Shown here piece after piece: positions 8,794 through 16,369 of a stretch of DNA of 64,000 nucleotides; the stretch's first letter is position 1, and each line of letters opens with the position of its first letter. Both the position numbers and the translations under genes were made by a program. The DNA is from Chitinophagaceae bacterium UBA7600 (GTDB lineage: Bacteria; Bacteroidota; Bacteroidia; Chitinophagales; Chitinophagaceae): the NCBI GenBank assembly GCA_002478885.1, contig DLKC01000045.1, forward strand, positions 1 to 64,000, read 5' to 3'. A model generated the notes under the pieces. The model saw only the letters and a list, made by a program, of their open reading frames with translations. It did no database searches and had not been told where the DNA came from.

Positions 8794-9666
8794 CTAACTG
8801 ATTGCCGACAACTGAAAACATTCCTGCCGCCTTACGCCTTTCTCAGTTTGCTTTAAAGTGCAACACTCATTAATGGGATCGTGTTCAAAAAATAATACGT
8901 AGTCGTTTTCGACGGCCTCAGCAAGAAAAGATTTTTTTTCGTGCATACTTGTTAAAGGAAACATGTCGTAGGCCATAACATATGGTACAGGCAGGTGATC
9001 AACAGCAGGTAACAGGTCGGCGACGAAGACAATTGTTTTGCCATTGTAATTTATTTGTGGAAGCATCATCATACCGGTATGGCCGTTGACGAAGCGGATT
9101 GAAATATTTTCATTGAATGCGACAGAAGGCAACAAACCGGTTGATTGGAGCGCGGTAGCAGGCTGCGCGATAAATTGTAATTGCCCGTGCTGTTGTATAG
9201 GCAGAATGTTCTCTTTTAAAAACGAGGCTTTCTCGCGATCGTTTGGTTCCGTTGCCCATTTCCAATGCAATTCATTACTCCAATAAATGGCGTTTTTGAA
9301 TGCAGGCACGAGTGTGCCATTTACGCGATCGATGCTTCCGCCGCAATGATCGAAATGAAGGTGCGTAAGAATTACGTCGGTTATGTCGGCCTTTGTAAAA
9401 CCAAGGTTGTTTAAAGACTTTTCCAGTGTATCTTCTCCATGAAGAAAATAGTAACTGAAAAACTTTGCATCCTGTTTATCGCCGATACCGTTATCGATGA
9501 GAACTAGGCGGCCATTATCTTCTATCAGCATGCAGCGCATGGCCCAGGAGCACATATTGTTTTCATCAGCCGGATTAAATTTATTCCAGATACTCTTGGG
9601 AACAACTCCAAACATAGCTCCACCATCGAGTTTGAAAAGTTCTGTATTTACAGTATGCAGTTTCAT
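8794..9666 (-). CDS. MBL-fold metallo-hydrolase
   Basis: Metallo-beta-lactamase-fold hydrolase. The 290-residue protein carries the zinc-binding signature HLHFDH at residues 102-107, a downstream GHTG motif and the aspartate in FVADLLP, consistent with a complete di-zinc site. No signal peptide is visible, so it is probably cytoplasmic. Its start overlaps the stop of the upstream MFS gene by 4 bases (ATGA), so translational coupling is likely. The family includes lactonases, glyoxalase II-like thioesterases and others, and I cannot assign a substrate. Confidence 0.88.
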   Translation of the reverse strand: MKLHTVNTELFKLDGGAMFGVVPKSIWNKFNPADENNMCSWAMRCMLIEDNGRLVLIDNGIGDKQDAKFFSYYFLHGEDTLEKSLNNLGFTKADITDVILTHLHFDHCGGSIDRVNGTLVPAFKNAIYWSNELHWKWATEPNDREKASFLKENILPIQQHGQLQFIAQPATALQSTGLLPSVAFNENISIRFVNGHTGMMMLPQINYNGKTIVFVADLLPAVDHLPVPYVMAYDMFPLTSMHEKKSFLAEAVENDYVLFFEHDPINECCTLKQTEKGVRRQECFQLSAIS

Positions 9667-10943
9667 ACAAACTTCAATTTAGATTTCATTCTAACAAAAA
9701 GCAGCAATATTAAACCGATAATAAAATAACCCATCAATGCCAGGATAGAATTGCGCATTCCGTCAAATATTTCTGCCACATAACCAAATGTAATAGTACC
9801 GATAACGGTGCCTATTTTATCGCATACATCATAAAAACTAAAGTAAGATGCTGTATCTTTTGTCTCAGGCAGCAATTTTGAATATGTTGACCTCGACATC
9901 GACTGCACACCACCCATTACCAGCCCAACCAAAAGAGCAAGAATATAAAACTCAGTTACAGTGACAGTATTATAAGCGTAAATGCAAATACCAATCCACA
10001 TTATTACAATGCAGCATAGCGCGAATATGTTGTTTGTTTTTTTAGAAACTATAGAAAACAGCCACGCGCCGGCAATGGCGACGAGTTGAATAATAAGAAT
10101 TGTAATAATCATTTGGGTTGACTCGAGTTTCAATTCATCTTTCCCAAAATAAGGTGCCATATACATTACCGTTTGCACGCCCATATTGTAAAAAAAGAAA
10201 CTCCGCAAAAATCTTTTGAGCGTAGGGTAGTTTGTAAGCTGGATCCAAACTTTTTTTAACTCGTAAAACCCATTAGTGAAAATGTTATGCTCTGGCCGCG
10301 CTTCAGATGCTTTTGACGGGGGTAGTCGTTTAAAAGTGATTTGCGCAAAACCAGCCCACCATAAACCTACAACAACGAAGGATGTGCGCACCGGTAATGA
10401 GCCGAGGCCCCATCCCATATTTTCATTCAACATAATAAAGGCTAGGCTTAAAACCATTAATATAACGCTGCCGGCGTACCCCATCGCAAATCCACGGGCA
10501 CTAATCCTGTCCTGATCTTCTTCTGTGGCAATCTCTGGCAGGTATGCATTGTAAAACACAATGCTGCCGCAATAACCTATAGATGCAAGCATGGAAAGTA
10601 ACAAGCCAAATCCAACGCTGCTTTCATTAAAGAAAAACATGGCCGCGCATGAAACTGAACCCAGATAACAAAAGAATCGCATAAACGCCTTTTTGTTACC
10701 CTTGTAATCTGCGATTGAAGAAAGCACAGGAGATAGAAATGCTATAATGAGGAAAGAGGCGGCGATTGTATAAGACGCCAGTGAATCCCGGTCATATGTG
10801 CGGCCCAGAAGATTAATTCTTCCTGGTGCAATAGATAAATAATATGCGGGAAAAAGCGTAGAAGTGATTACTAAACTGTAGGTACTATTGGCCCAATCGT
10901 AAAAGGCCCAACCGTTGATAACCTTTTTGGAAGCAGTTTGCAT
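9663..10943 (-). CDS. MFS transporter, UMF1/Atg22-like
   Basis: Inner-membrane permease of 426 residues with about 12 hydrophobic segments. It begins MQTASKKVINGWAFYDWANS, and the WAFYDWANS block is characteristic of the UMF1 (unknown major facilitator) group related to Atg22. The upstream in-frame extension to 10964 would overlap a terminator hairpin, so I place the start at 10943. It lies downstream of uppP across that terminator and is translationally coupled to the MBL-fold hydrolase. The substrate is unknown; amino acids or small metabolites are typical guesses for the group. Confidence 0.88.
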   Translation of the reverse strand: MQTASKKVINGWAFYDWANSTYSLVITSTLFPAYYLSIAPGRINLLGRTYDRDSLASYTIAASFLIIAFLSPVLSSIADYKGNKKAFMRFFCYLGSVSCAAMFFFNESSVGFGLLLSMLASIGYCGSIVFYNAYLPEIATEEDQDRISARGFAMGYAGSVILMVLSLAFIMLNENMGWGLGSLPVRTSFVVVGLWWAGFAQITFKRLPPSKASEARPEHNIFTNGFYELKKVWIQLTNYPTLKRFLRSFFFYNMGVQTVMYMAPYFGKDELKLESTQMIITILIIQLVAIAGAWLFSIVSKKTNNIFALCCIVIMWIGICIYAYNTVTVTEFYILALLVGLVMGGVQSMSRSTYSKLLPETKDTASYFSFYDVCDKIGTVIGTITFGYVAEIFDGMRNSILALMGYFIIGLILLLFVRMKSKLKFV

Positions 10944-10955
10944 GGTAAAAATAAA

Positions 10956-10979
10956 GCCTGTCACTTTAATGTGGCAGGC
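10956..10979 (-). terminator. Intrinsic terminator after uppP
   Basis: On the minus strand GCCTGCCAC, a six-base loop and GTGACAGGC form a 9-bp stem with one mismatch, followed by TTTATTTTT. It lies between the uppP stop and the MFS start. Confidence 0.75.
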
Positions 10980-11009
10980 CGGAAAATTAAATAATTTACT
11001 TTAAAGCAA

Positions 11010-11804
11010 CTATCGTATTTGGTTCATCTTTATCATCAGCAGAAATACAAGTCCCATGACGATCCTGTACCAACCAAAGTTTTTAAAACCATATTTCTTT
11101 AAATAGTCGACGAACATTTTCATAGCGAAAAAAGCCACAACAAAGGCAATAACATTCCCGATGGCTAAAACTTTCATATTTGCAGCATTAAGCACATCTG
11201 GATTTTCTTTCATGGTATCATAAAGTTTTTTACCAGTAGCGGCTACCATGGTTGGCACCGCAAGAAAGAAAGAAAATTCAGCAGCAAGGCTCCTTGTTAA
11301 TTTTTGCTGCATGCCACCGATAATGCTGGCAGCTGAACGGCTTACACCTGGAATAATGGCAGCCGCCTGGAATATACCAATCATTATTGCATTTGTAAAA
11401 GTGATATCTTTTTCTTCCTTAACCTTTGAGCGATGAAAAAAATTGTCAATAAACAACAGTATGAAACCTCCGCCCAATATCGTTAATGCCGAATAAAGCG
11501 GATTGATCAATAACAAATCTATCTTTTCTTTTGCTACCAATCCAAATGCAGCTGCCGGGATAACCGCCACAACAAGCTTTGCATAAAATTTCCAATCTCT
11601 GAACCGGAAAAACTTCCTCCAGTATAACACCACAACGGCCAATATTGCACCAAGCTGAACCGCCACTTCAAAGAACTGTGTGAATTCATCCTTACCGATT
11701 CCCATAAGAGAACTTACCATAATCAGGTGGCCTGTAGAAGATATAGGCAAAAATTCAGTAACACCTTCTACGATGGCTAAAACTACTGCTTGAATTGTAG
11801 ACAT
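11010..11804 (-). CDS. uppP: Undecaprenyl-diphosphatase UppP (BacA)
   Basis: Integral membrane phosphatase that converts undecaprenyl diphosphate to the monophosphate carrier lipid used for peptidoglycan and surface polysaccharides. It also confers bacitracin tolerance. The 264-residue protein has the two family signatures: EGVTEFLPISSTGHL at residues 13-27 and PGVSRSA in the middle, both contributing active-site residues, with about eight membrane helices. It follows ftsX and the DUF3098 gene in the same direction, an order common in Bacteroidota. A terminator follows at 10956-10979. Confidence 0.96.
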   Translation of the reverse strand: MSTIQAVVLAIVEGVTEFLPISSTGHLIMVSSLMGIGKDEFTQFFEVAVQLGAILAVVVLYWRKFFRFRDWKFYAKLVVAVIPAAAFGLVAKEKIDLLLINPLYSALTILGGGFILLFIDNFFHRSKVKEEKDITFTNAIMIGIFQAAAIIPGVSRSAASIIGGMQQKLTRSLAAEFSFFLAVPTMVAATGKKLYDTMKENPDVLNAANMKVLAIGNVIAFVVAFFAMKMFVDYLKKYGFKNFGWYRIVMGLVFLLMIKMNQIR

Positions 11805-11877
11805 ATTTTATTTGTTGGTGATTTTTACAGTTAATTGGTACTGGTTTGAATACGCAAATGACAGGGTTAAGGCTATA

Positions 11878-12135
11878 TTATGCAGCAGACTTATTACCGG
11901 GTTTCTTGAAAATAGCGTAGATCTCAACAATAAGACCAGCAACTATCAGTATGGGTGCAACAGTTATCCTGGTTGTGCTATACACTTCGTTATTGTTGAA
12001 AACATTTGGGTCCTGGGTTTTACCTCCAGACATTAAAACCATACCGAGTGCAACTATAACAGCACCGATAATCATCCAGGTATAATTTTCTTTTGTAAAC
12101 AGAAAAGGAAGTGACTTTTGTTTATTATCCGTCAT
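11878..12135 (-). CDS. DUF3098 small membrane protein
   Basis: An 85-residue protein with two hydrophobic segments, around WMIIGAVIVALGMVLMSGG and ITVAPILIVAGLIVEIYAIF. They are joined by a polar stretch with NVFNNNEVYSTTRI, which is typical of DUF3098. I start it at the ATG at 12135; the longer frame begins with GTG. The family is of unknown function and usually sits between ftsX and uppP, as here, which suggests a role in the cell envelope or division. That role is inference from context. Confidence 0.88.
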   Translation of the reverse strand: MTDNKQKSLPFLFTKENYTWMIIGAVIVALGMVLMSGGKTQDPNVFNNNEVYSTTRITVAPILIVAGLIVEIYAIFKKPGNKSAA

Positions 12136-12258
12136 TATCACACTTTTATGGCGTGCAATATAGTGTATAATCGGTTAAAAAATCAAGCGAAGAATTATGC
12201 AAACATTAAAAAATTATTGAATCTACGGAAAACAGCGCGTTATTCACGGCAAATCAGG

Positions 12259-13134
12259 CTAATAAAGGTCGTCGAGCTTCATCTTGAGGTATTTTATAAC
12301 ACTTCTGTGCGTGCTGAACACCGAAATACCTACCCCAAGCAATATCATGCCGCCAAAAAGAATAAGGTTCAATTCCATATCCCGTATTATTTTCAGCTGT
12401 GGCACAAGGCTCTCTATCCAGGTAATTAAACCAAGCAAAATCGCGATAGCAATTCCCGCACTTATAAGACCATTGATGATGGCCCTTACATCCATAGGGC
12501 GTGCTATAAAATTGCGGGTTGCCCCCACCATTTGCATGGTCTTTATCAGGAACCTGTTACTAAACATGGCCAGCCTTATGGTGTTGTCGATGCTAAAAAT
12601 TACAATAACGCAGAGCACTACCGACACTATTATAAATGCAAGGCCAAAAATTCTTGTTTTCTCCGATATGCTGCTTACCAGCACTTGTGGGTATTGAAGA
12701 TCTGTAATTTGGTTACCATAAACACTCAAAAGCACCATCGATATCTTCTTCAGGCTGTCCGGGTTTACATATTCGGCTTTTGCATAAAAATCAATGCTTT
12801 CGGGTAAAGGATTATAATCGAGTATTTTGCTCCAGTCTTCGTTGTTGTCTTTGTTCCAAAGCGACTTTGCTTTTTCCTTATCAACATATTCCACGCTTCT
12901 GGCATAGGGCTGAGCCGTAATAAACTGTTTTATCTGCGTTATAGTGTCTTTGTTCTGCGTACGCAAATATGCGCTTATGCGAATATCTTCCTTGAAACTG
13001 TTGCCCACTTTGCCAAAATTTAAGAACACCCAACCCATTACGCCCATTATCAACAGCACCAGCGCCACGCCTACAATGCTGTATATATAACTCGGCTTGC
13101 TGCGCCTTAGAGAAGATTTTGCTGAATCAGCCAT
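12259..13134 (-). CDS. ftsX: Cell division permease-like protein FtsX
   Basis: Membrane partner of the FtsE ATPase. The FtsEX complex couples the cytosolic division ring to peptidoglycan hydrolases. The 291-residue protein has a first membrane helix at about residues 17-40 and an extracytoplasmic domain (RISAYLRTQNKDTITQIKQF onward). Three further helices with the FtsX permease fold follow, including the block FSNRFLIKTMQMVGATRNFI. ftsE is not in the window. It heads the ftsX-DUF3098-uppP group, with a -7 box TAAATTTG 43 bases upstream. Confidence 0.94.
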   Translation of the reverse strand: MADSAKSSLRRSKPSYIYSIVGVALVLLIMGVMGWVFLNFGKVGNSFKEDIRISAYLRTQNKDTITQIKQFITAQPYARSVEYVDKEKAKSLWNKDNNEDWSKILDYNPLPESIDFYAKAEYVNPDSLKKISMVLLSVYGNQITDLQYPQVLVSSISEKTRIFGLAFIIVSVVLCVIVIFSIDNTIRLAMFSNRFLIKTMQMVGATRNFIARPMDVRAIINGLISAGIAIAILLGLITWIESLVPQLKIIRDMELNLILFGGMILLGVGISVFSTHRSVIKYLKMKLDDLY

Positions 13135-13177
13135 TACATTGTGTTTATGGATTAGTATAATAAAGCTACCGAAGTCG

Positions 13178-13185
13178 CAAATTTA
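13178..13185 (-). promoter_or_regulatory. Probable -7 box of ftsX
   Basis: TAAATTTG on the minus strand fits the Bacteroidota -7 consensus TAnnTTTG and leaves a leader of about 35-40 bases. It is 11 bases from a divergent box at 13197. Confidence 0.5.
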
Positions 13186-13196
13186 GTGGATTCACT

Positions 13197-13204
13197 TACA
13201 TTTG
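13197..13204 (+). promoter_or_regulatory. Probable -7 box towards leuS
   Basis: TACATTTG on the plus strand matches TAnnTTTG. If used for leuS it gives a leader of about 250 bases that contains the whole inverted repeat pair at 13261-13403. A closer promoter was not obvious. Confidence 0.4.
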
Positions 13205-13260
13205 CACACACTCAAAAACGATAGTTTTCCCGGCTTATTATAAGAGGGAGAATCTTTTTG

Positions 13261-13403
13261 TACCAGGCTGCAGTATCACAACTCATCGCCTGTTGTGTCA
13301 CTCACTTCAGGGTTCGGAATACTAGTTAACTACTGCCGATGCCTGCAAAAAAGTACAAGAGTGCGACGCAACGACGTAGAACAGTGTTACAAAAGCCCGG
13401 CCC
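13261..13403. repeat. Type B/A inverted pair of the 50-bp repeat
   Basis: Left core GTTGTGTCACTCACTTC (13292-13308, type B, last bases diverged) faces right core GTACAAGAGTGCGACGCAAC (13353-13372, type A) across 44 bases. Outer modules are CCAGGCTG on the left and CAAAAGCCCGGCCC on the right. It fills most of the ftsX-leuS gap. Confidence 0.88.
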
Positions 13404-13435
13404 AAAGACATAATAACAAATAAAAAAAATATTAT

Positions 13436-13449
13436 CCGCCGGTTGGCGG
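13436..13449 (+). other. Small hairpin just before the leuS start
   Basis: CCGCC-GGTT-GGCGG is a perfect 5-bp GC-rich stem ending 12 bases before the leuS ATG. It could affect translation initiation. The stem is short and may be coincidental. Confidence 0.35.
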
Positions 13450-13461
13450 AATTTGATTTTT

Positions 13462-16233
13462 ATGGAATACAACTTTAGAGCGATAGAATCGAAATGGCAG
13501 CAACACTGGAAAAACAGTGGCACTTACAAAGTGAGTAACGATAGCAGTAAGCCAAAATTTTATGTGCTGGATATGTTCCCGTATCCAAGTGGTGCAGGTT
13601 TGCATGTGGGGCACCCGCTTGGTTATATTGCCAGCGACATCTATGCAAGATTTAAAAGGTTGAAAGGCTACAACGTGCTGCACCCTATGGGTTACGATGC
13701 CTTTGGTTTACCGGCGGAACAATATGCCATTGAGCATGGCGTGCACCCTGCAGTTAGCACCAAACAAAATATTGAGAACTTCCGCAGGCAGCTTGACAAG
13801 ATTGGTTTCTGTTTTGATTGGGACAGGCAGGTAAACACTTCTGAAGCTACTTATTACAAATGGACGCAATGGATCTTTTTACAATTGTTTAAGAGCTTTT
13901 ACAACCGTAATAATAGCAGGGCTGAAAGCATAAACAATCTCGTTGCCGCATTCGAAACAACAGGCAATTCGGATCATGCGTTTCCGAATGCGAACTATAA
14001 ACTCGCCAGCGGAAGCAAAACATTTTCTGCCGAAGAATGGAAAAGCTTTGACGAGTTTACGCAGCAAAGCATTTTGATGGAGTATCGTTTGGCTTATTGC
14101 GGCTATGGCGAAGTAAACTGGTGCGAGGCATTAGGCACTGTACTGGCTAACGATGAGGTAATTAATGGCGTGAGTGAAAGAGGCGGCCACCCGGTGGTAA
14201 AAAAGAAATTACGCCAATGGTATTTGCGTATTACAGCATATGCCGATCGTTTGCTCGAGGGCCTCGAGCGTATTGAGTTCAGCGACGCAATGAAAGAAAT
14301 GCAGAGCAACTGGATCGGCAAGAGTTATGGAGCGGAGATTGATTTTCGCATACTCGATCATGACGATATTCTGAAAGTATATACCACAAGGCCTGACACT
14401 ATTTTTGGCGTTGACTTTATGGTCGTTGCTCCAGAGCATGAACTAATCGAAAAGATCACCACAAAAAAGCACAGGCAGGAAGTGGAAGATTATCTCGCCT
14501 ATGTAAAAAGCCGCAGTGAGAGAGAAAGGATGGCGGAGAAAAAGATCAGTGGTTGCTTTACCGGAGCATATGCAATCAATCCATTAAACCTGAGAGAAAT
14601 TCCTGTTTATATAAGCGAATATGTGCTGGCAGGTTATGGCACGGGAGCTATAATGGCAGTGCCTTGTGGCGATGAAAGAGATTTCAGGTTTGCCAAACAT
14701 TTTGAGATTCCGATCACGAATATTCTTGGAGATAAATTTAACGGTGAAGATGCAAACCCTACCTACGATGCAGAATTGCAGGATAGTGATTTCCTCACCG
14801 GCATGATGATGCGTGACGCAGCCGAAGTAGTGGTCACCGATCTCGAGGGTTATGGTCGCGGCAAACGTAAAGTGAATTATAAAATGCGTGACGCGGCCTT
14901 TAGCCGGCAGCGTTATTGGGGCGAACCATTCCCGATCGTTTGGAAGAATGGCATTGCTTATCCGCTTAATGAAAAAGAATTGCCGCTTGAACTGGCACAT
15001 GTGGAAAGCTATAAACCTGGCCCGGAAGGCGAAGGCCCACTGGCAAATATTCCGGCGTGGATAGCCCGTGACCTTGAAACCAATACAATGCCTGGCTATG
15101 CAGGGTCATCGTGGTATTTTTTGCGTTATATGGATCCGCAAAATGAAGTGGAATTCTGCAGCAGGGAAGCTAGTGACTACTGGGGACAAGTTGATCTTTA
15201 CATTGGCGGCACAGAACATGCTGTTGGGCATTTATTGTACAGCCGCATGTGGACGAAATTTTTATTCGATCTCGGTTATATAGGCCATGACGAGCCATAC
15301 AAAAAGCTAGTAAACCAAGGAATGATACAGGGCAGCAGCAGGTTTGTGTTTAGAATAAGAGGAACGCATCAATTTGTATCGGCCGGTTTGAAAGACCAAT
15401 ATGAAACGGATCAATTACATGTTGATGTAAACATGGTGGATGGATTTGAACTTGATACTGAAGCTTTCAAAAAATGGAGAAACGGTGAATATGCCAATGC
15501 AGAATTTATTTTAGAAGAGGGCAAATACATTTGCAGCGCCGAGGTTGAAAAAATGAGCAAATCGAAATTCAACACTGTTAATCCCGATGACCTCGTGGAA
15601 AAATATGGCGCTGATACCTTCCGCATGTATGAGATGTTCCTCGGCCCTGTTGAACAAAGCAAGCCCTGGGATGCAAAAGGCATTGAAGGCGTACATCGCT
15701 TTCTACGCAAGTTTTGGCGTTTGTTCTACGACGAAATAAAAGGAAGAGTATGGACCGAAGAGAAACCAACAGACGCTGAATACAAAGCTTTGCACAAGGC
15801 TATAAAGAAGATTGAAGAAGATACTGAACGTTTCAGTTTTAATACGGCAGTAAGTACGTTCATGGTTTGCGCAAACGAACTGAGTGAACTAAAGTGTAAC
15901 AAAAAAGCAATACTTGAACCATTGCTGGTTTTACTTACAGCCTATGCACCGCATACTGCAGAAGAACTGTGGAGTTTGCTTGGTAACAGCGGCTCGGTGC
16001 TTGATGCATCCTTTCCTGTTTTTGAACAGAAATACCTGGTGGAAAGTGTAAAAGAGTACCCGGTAAGCATTAACGGAAAACTGAGGACGACCATGGTGCT
16101 TTCACTTGATGCCACACAACAGCAGGTCGAAGAGTTGGTCTTGACAAATGATACAGTGCTGAAGTGGTTGGAAGGGAAGTCGCCGAAAAAGATCATTTAT
16201 GTAAAAAACAAGATGATCAATATTGTTGTATAG
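13462..16233 (+). CDS. leuS: Leucyl-tRNA synthetase
   Basis: Class I aminoacyl-tRNA synthetase charging tRNA-Leu in the cytoplasm. The 923-residue protein has the HIGH-type signature HVGH at residues 48-51 and the KMSKS loop at 697-701. Between them is a CP1 editing domain (TTRPDTIFGVDFMVVAPEH), followed by the C-terminal anticodon-binding helical domain. It carries extra sequence between the catalytic half-sites (around GSSRFVFRIRGTHQFVSAG), which I believe is usual for Bacteroidota LeuS. I start at the ATG giving MEYNFRAIESKW; the in-frame TTG at 13453 adds only three residues. A bidirectional terminator follows. Confidence 0.98.
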   Translation: MEYNFRAIESKWQQHWKNSGTYKVSNDSSKPKFYVLDMFPYPSGAGLHVGHPLGYIASDIYARFKRLKGYNVLHPMGYDAFGLPAEQYAIEHGVHPAVSTKQNIENFRRQLDKIGFCFDWDRQVNTSEATYYKWTQWIFLQLFKSFYNRNNSRAESINNLVAAFETTGNSDHAFPNANYKLASGSKTFSAEEWKSFDEFTQQSILMEYRLAYCGYGEVNWCEALGTVLANDEVINGVSERGGHPVVKKKLRQWYLRITAYADRLLEGLERIEFSDAMKEMQSNWIGKSYGAEIDFRILDHDDILKVYTTRPDTIFGVDFMVVAPEHELIEKITTKKHRQEVEDYLAYVKSRSERERMAEKKISGCFTGAYAINPLNLREIPVYISEYVLAGYGTGAIMAVPCGDERDFRFAKHFEIPITNILGDKFNGEDANPTYDAELQDSDFLTGMMMRDAAEVVVTDLEGYGRGKRKVNYKMRDAAFSRQRYWGEPFPIVWKNGIAYPLNEKELPLELAHVESYKPGPEGEGPLANIPAWIARDLETNTMPGYAGSSWYFLRYMDPQNEVEFCSREASDYWGQVDLYIGGTEHAVGHLLYSRMWTKFLFDLGYIGHDEPYKKLVNQGMIQGSSRFVFRIRGTHQFVSAGLKDQYETDQLHVDVNMVDGFELDTEAFKKWRNGEYANAEFILEEGKYICSAEVEKMSKSKFNTVNPDDLVEKYGADTFRMYEMFLGPVEQSKPWDAKGIEGVHRFLRKFWRLFYDEIKGRVWTEEKPTDAEYKALHKAIKKIEEDTERFSFNTAVSTFMVCANELSELKCNKKAILEPLLVLLTAYAPHTAEELWSLLGNSGSVLDASFPVFEQKYLVESVKEYPVSINGKLRTTMVLSLDATQQQVEELVLTNDTVLKWLEGKSPKKIIYVKNKMINIVV

Positions 16234-16255
16234 ACGGTCGCATATTGTTATGAAT

Positions 16256-16305
16256 GTACAAGAGTGCGACGCAACGAAGTCTAATAATTGACTCTACGCC
16301 GGGCT
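16256..16305 (-). repeat. Type A single unit of the 50-bp repeat
   Basis: The core GTACAAGAGTGCGACGCAAC (16256-16275) is a perfect right-hand type A core, with the outer module GCCGGGCTC ending at 16305. It starts 22 bases after the leuS stop, and no left partner is visible. Confidence 0.9.
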
Positions 16306-16315
16306 CACAGAAATA

Positions 16316-16347
16316 GAAAAGAGGCTACAAAACACAGCCTCTTTTTT
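16316..16347. terminator. Bidirectional terminator, leuS / TonB receptor
   Basis: GAGGCT and AGCCTC pair across a 9-base loop, flanked by AAAA on the left and TTTTTT on the right. It can therefore end both leuS (plus) and the convergent receptor gene (minus). Confidence 0.8.
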
Positions 16348-16369
16348 ATATAAATGTTGACTAACCCTG

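Noticed and set aside
13292..13372. Repeat pairs as conventional rho-independent terminators
   Set aside because: There is no U-tract after the stems, and true terminators are present separately beside several units.
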